DNA of 64,000 nucleotides. It comes from Alphaproteobacteria bacterium. Lineage in GTDB: Bacteria; Pseudomonadota; Alphaproteobacteria; Rickettsiales; UBA998. This document shows, piece by piece, positions 61,358 through 64,000 of the stretch. A program made the position numbers and the translations under genes. The notes under the pieces were generated by a model. It saw only the letters and a program-made list of their open reading frames with translations. It made no database searches and was not told where the DNA came from. Every line of letters starts with the position of its first letter. Position 1 is the stretch's first letter. The stretch lies in assembly GCA_004292675.1 (NCBI GenBank), contig RDXO01000019.1, positions 1-64,000 on the forward strand. The letters run 5' to 3'.

Positions 61358-63205
61358 GGCGCGTTCTTCTAAAAGCAACCAGCGTTCCTCTTGTTGCGCT
61401 AGTTCACTTTTCAGTGCCTCATAACGATTCAACAGATGATGAAATTGTTCTGGGGCGCGCTGGAAAAGCTGCGTATCTTCTAATTGTTCATGAATCTGCG
61501 CCATATCCTGCTCTAATAGACTCAACTTATCGGGCAAGTTTGCTAATTCTAACCGTTCGCTATAAGTAAGTGAACGTATCACAGGTGCTTGTACAATTTT
61601 TTCGACAATCGTTGGCTGCACGGCTTTTTCTATCGGAGCGCGTGCTTTTTGTTGCATCGCCTCTTTTTCACGAATATAATCGGAATAACCACCATAGGTT
61701 ATCTGCACCTGAGCATTACCCTCAAATGCATAGAGTTCAGTCACGCAACGATCCAAGAAATCACGATCATGGCTGACAAGAATCAATGTCCCCTTATACT
61801 CACTCAAAATATCTTGCAGCATATCCAATGTATCCATATCTAAATCATTGGTTGGCTCATCGAGAATCAGCAAATTTCCGGGATTAGCAAGCACCTTCGC
61901 AAGCAATAAGCGATTTTGCTGCCCTCCCGAAAGCGTGCTTACTTTATCCTGCACTTGCGAAGGGTCAAATAAAAACTTTTTCAAATAGCCACATACATGA
62001 ATGGGAAATGGTTCACCATTTTTTCCTGATAAATGCACATGCTGCCCTCCTTCTGGGCAGAGCGTTTCTTGCAAGGTTTTAGCAGGGTTAAGTGCGGCAC
62101 GTTGCTGATCAAAATAGGAAATATCGATCTGTTTACTACGAAATATCGATCCCTTATCCGCTTCTAACTCTCCCGTAATCAACTTAATCACGCTGGATTT
62201 TCCCGAACCATTGCGCCCAATAATCCCAATTTTATCACCCTTCATCACTTTATGGCTGAAATCATGCAAAATCGGAATAGTCCCCCCCTCACGCGTGAAG
62301 GATTTATAGACGTGGCGGAATTCCGCAATCAAGCGCGAATTATTGATGGATGCGACAGGGTCAAGATCAAGTTTTTGCGATCGCTTATTATACGCGTTCT
62401 TATCCTGACGTAGTTTCTCCCGTAATTGTTCCAATTCACGGACACGACGAACATTGCGCTTGCGTCTGCCTGTCACACCGCCCTGCGTCCAATCGATACC
62501 CGCTTGCACTTGCTGCTCTAAATTACGCAATGCCCGTGATTCTTGCTCAATATAGCGTTCCATCCATTCATCAAAATGCCCATATCCATGCGGACATACA
62601 CGAATTTTGTTAGAATCCAACCAATACACACGTTGTGAAATGGCGGTAAGGAACGCCCGATCATGGCTGATACAAATCAACGCCCCACGATAGGATGCAA
62701 GATACTCCTCCAACCATTGAATGACATGCATATCCATATGGTTTGTCGGTTCATCAAGCAATAAAATATCGGGTTCCATCACCAAAGCACGCGCTAAGGC
62801 GGCACGGCGTACTTGCCCCCCTGAGAGCAATTCCATCTTTTGATGCGGATTAAGCTCCAGTGGTGCAATCACCATATCTGCCAGATATTCAAGCGATTCA
62901 ATCGTTTCTTCTGCGGTGCGTGGGGCTATGCCACGTAATACAAATTCTTTGACGGTTTCTTGTGGTTGAAACGGCACGCTTTGCGCCAAATACCCAATAA
63001 CGCAATCAGGATGCACAAAACGTTGCCCCGCATCAGGCTCTAACTCGCCCGTAATCATGCGCATCAAGGTAGTTTTTCCTGCCCCGTTTTTTCCGACCAA
63101 ACAAATGCGATCACGCTGGTGAATCTGCATGGATAATTCCTCAAACAAAGGTTTTCCAGCAATTTCATAATAGACATCATTTAGGCTAAAAATCAACTGA
63201 CTCAT
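61349..63205 (-). CDS. uup: ABC-F ATPase, Uup-like
   Basis: 618 residues, two ABC domains: [53 protein letters not shown]; and [55 protein letters not shown]. The C-terminal coiled coil (LEQDMAQIHEQLEDTQLFQR) fits Uup/Rup-type proteins, which act on ribosomes or branched DNA. Symbol given on overall resemblance. Start overlaps the cimA stop (ATGA), so both are one operon. Confidence 0.85.
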   Translation of the reverse strand: MSQLIFSLNDVYYEIAGKPLFEELSMQIHQRDRICLVGKNGAGKTTLMRMITGELEPDAGQRFVHPDCVIGYLAQSVPFQPQETVKEFVLRGIAPRTAEETIESLEYLADMVIAPLELNPHQKMELLSGGQVRRAALARALVMEPDILLLDEPTNHMDMHVIQWLEEYLASYRGALICISHDRAFLTAISQRVYWLDSNKIRVCPHGYGHFDEWMERYIEQESRALRNLEQQVQAGIDWTQGGVTGRRKRNVRRVRELEQLREKLRQDKNAYNKRSQKLDLDPVASINNSRLIAEFRHVYKSFTREGGTIPILHDFSHKVMKGDKIGIIGRNGSGKSSVIKLITGELEADKGSIFRSKQIDISYFDQQRAALNPAKTLQETLCPEGGQHVHLSGKNGEPFPIHVCGYLKKFLFDPSQVQDKVSTLSGGQQNRLLLAKVLANPGNLLILDEPTNDLDMDTLDMLQDILSEYKGTLILVSHDRDFLDRCVTELYAFEGNAQVQITYGGYSDYIREKEAMQQKARAPIEKAVQPTIVEKIVQAPVIRSLTYSERLELANLPDKLSLLEQDMAQIHEQLEDTQLFQRAPEQFHHLLNRYEALKSELAQQEERWLLLEERALL

Positions 63206-64000
63206 GATACGGTACTCGGATGCAACAACAACATATAATGGATAGCATCATGCAGCGCATTATAGGATGCGTCAATGACGTTGGGGGATACGCCAACCGT
63301 ACTCCAACGATTACCCAGATGATCCATGCTTTCAATAACCACACGCGTCACCGCTGCCGTAGCATCGGAAGATGATATAATCCGCACCTTATAATCCGTC
63401 AAACGCATCTGTGATAAAATAGGAAAACTAGGGATAAGTGCTTTGCGTAATGCCCCATCCAAGGCATTGACAGGACCATTGCCTTCATCAACCACCATAA
63501 TTTTTTCTTGACCAATCAGCAGCTTAATAGTAGCCTCTGAAAGAGTCACCAACTCACCCCGCGCATTCCATCGCCGTTCATCCAGCACACGAAATGAAAT
63601 CATCGAAAAATGATCATCGCGTTGTTGCAACATACGGTGCGCCAAAAGTTCAAAACTTGCAGGTGCTGCCTCATAGGAATAGCCTTGCGTTTCGCGTTGT
63701 TTCACGGTGTGCACCACCTCAGCAATACGGGGATCATCATCGGCAATCACCATGCCAAAATCCTTTAACCGTGATAATATATTAGAACGCCCTGCCTTAT
63801 CCGAGATGATGATCTCGCGTTTATTCCCCACCGATTCAGGAGGGATATGCTCATAGGATTTTGTGCTTTTCGCCATGGCTGATACGTGCAACCCACCTTT
63901 ATGGGCAAACGCCGCCATTCCTACATACGGCGCATGAAGATTGGGGGTGCGATCTAAGCGTTCATCTACCATACGTGATAAGGCGACTAAATGGGCAAGT
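63202..64000 (-). CDS. cimA: (R)-citramalate synthase CimA, C-terminal part (runs off the window)
   Basis: The frame is open to the right edge, so the N-terminal catalytic barrel is outside. Visible are ALSRMVDERLDRTPNLHAPY, FAHKGGLHVSAMAK (metal/active-site His of the LeuA/CimA family), VGNKREIIISDKAGRSNI and the C-terminal regulatory domain (YKVRIISSSDATAAVTRVVI, STVGVSPNVIDASYNALHDA). CimA-type enzymes condense pyruvate and acetyl-CoA for isoleucine synthesis; the pattern fits CimA better than LeuA. Confidence 0.9.
   Translation of the reverse strand, partial: LAHLVALSRMVDERLDRTPNLHAPYVGMAAFAHKGGLHVSAMAKSTKSYEHIPPESVGNKREIIISDKAGRSNILSRLKDFGMVIADDDPRIAEVVHTVKQRETQGYSYEAAPASFELLAHRMLQQRDDHFSMISFRVLDERRWNARGELVTLSEATIKLLIGQEKIMVVDEGNGPVNALDGALRKALIPSFPILSQMRLTDYKVRIISSSDATAAVTRVVIESMDHLGNRWSTVGVSPNVIDASYNALHDAIHYMLLLHPSTVS

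Noticed and set aside
1-64000. CRISPR arrays
   Set aside because: No series of regularly spaced direct repeats with unique spacers; the repeats seen are tandem duplications or dispersed palindromes.

Overview
The window comes from a moderately AT-rich Gram-negative bacterium, most probably an alphaproteobacterium. Supporting signs are the outer-membrane genes (Lgt, MlaA/MlaC-like proteins, a BON lipoprotein), the non-mevalonate isoprenoid genes (ispA, ispG), a SURF1 cytochrome oxidase assembly factor, the xseB-ispA-tlyA cluster, an HTH-membrane protein joined to ispG, and AstA beside an M20 hydrolase. I cannot name the genus. The metabolic set (lpdA, lysC, metF, bioD, cimA) argues against a strongly reduced symbiont.

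Positions 1-7.4 kb, minus strand, are a prophage fragment: portal, prohead protease, HK97-type capsid and a MuF-type head protein whose C-terminus is a polymorphic-toxin module. Downstream of the MuF gene lies a tandem array with a period of about 1.44 kb. Two toxin-tail families (called A and B here) alternate, each followed by a small putative immunity gene. Most of the downstream toxin tails lack a usable start or are frameshifted, so they look like silent orphan cassettes of the kind known behind cdiA and rhs genes. Two unknown genes follow (7.5-8.9 kb).

Positions 9.2-18.6 kb are chromosomal: rmuC, xthA, an unknown Pro/Thr-tailed protein, ffh (with a palindromic element over its stop codon), xseB-ispA-tlyA, lgt and a PHA-synthase-like hydrolase, ending at tRNA-Glu(UUC).

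Positions 18.9-34.6 kb are a defence island beside that tRNA. It holds a complete type I Zorya system (zorABCD), then a type I restriction-modification operon (hsdR, HEPN/MNT pair, hsdS, rhuM-like, hsdM) whose last five genes overlap start-to-stop. It ends at a truncated transposase and a degraded fragment resembling the small gene at the left edge of the window.

Positions 34.6-64 kb return to the chromosome: lpdA, ispG with a RodZ-like gene, a nitronate monooxygenase/FabK-like enzyme, lysC, a bactofilin/M23 peptidase pair, metF, mlaA-mlaC, ettA, infC, a SURF1 gene, an M20 hydrolase with astA, lon, an isolated pseudopilin, a BON lipoprotein, bioD, an RDD protein, two large secreted Cys-rich proteins of unknown function, an Uup-type ABC-F gene, and the 3' part of cimA. 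A bipartite palindromic repeat of about 118 bp occurs twice in opposite orientation (45.9 and 57.2 kb).
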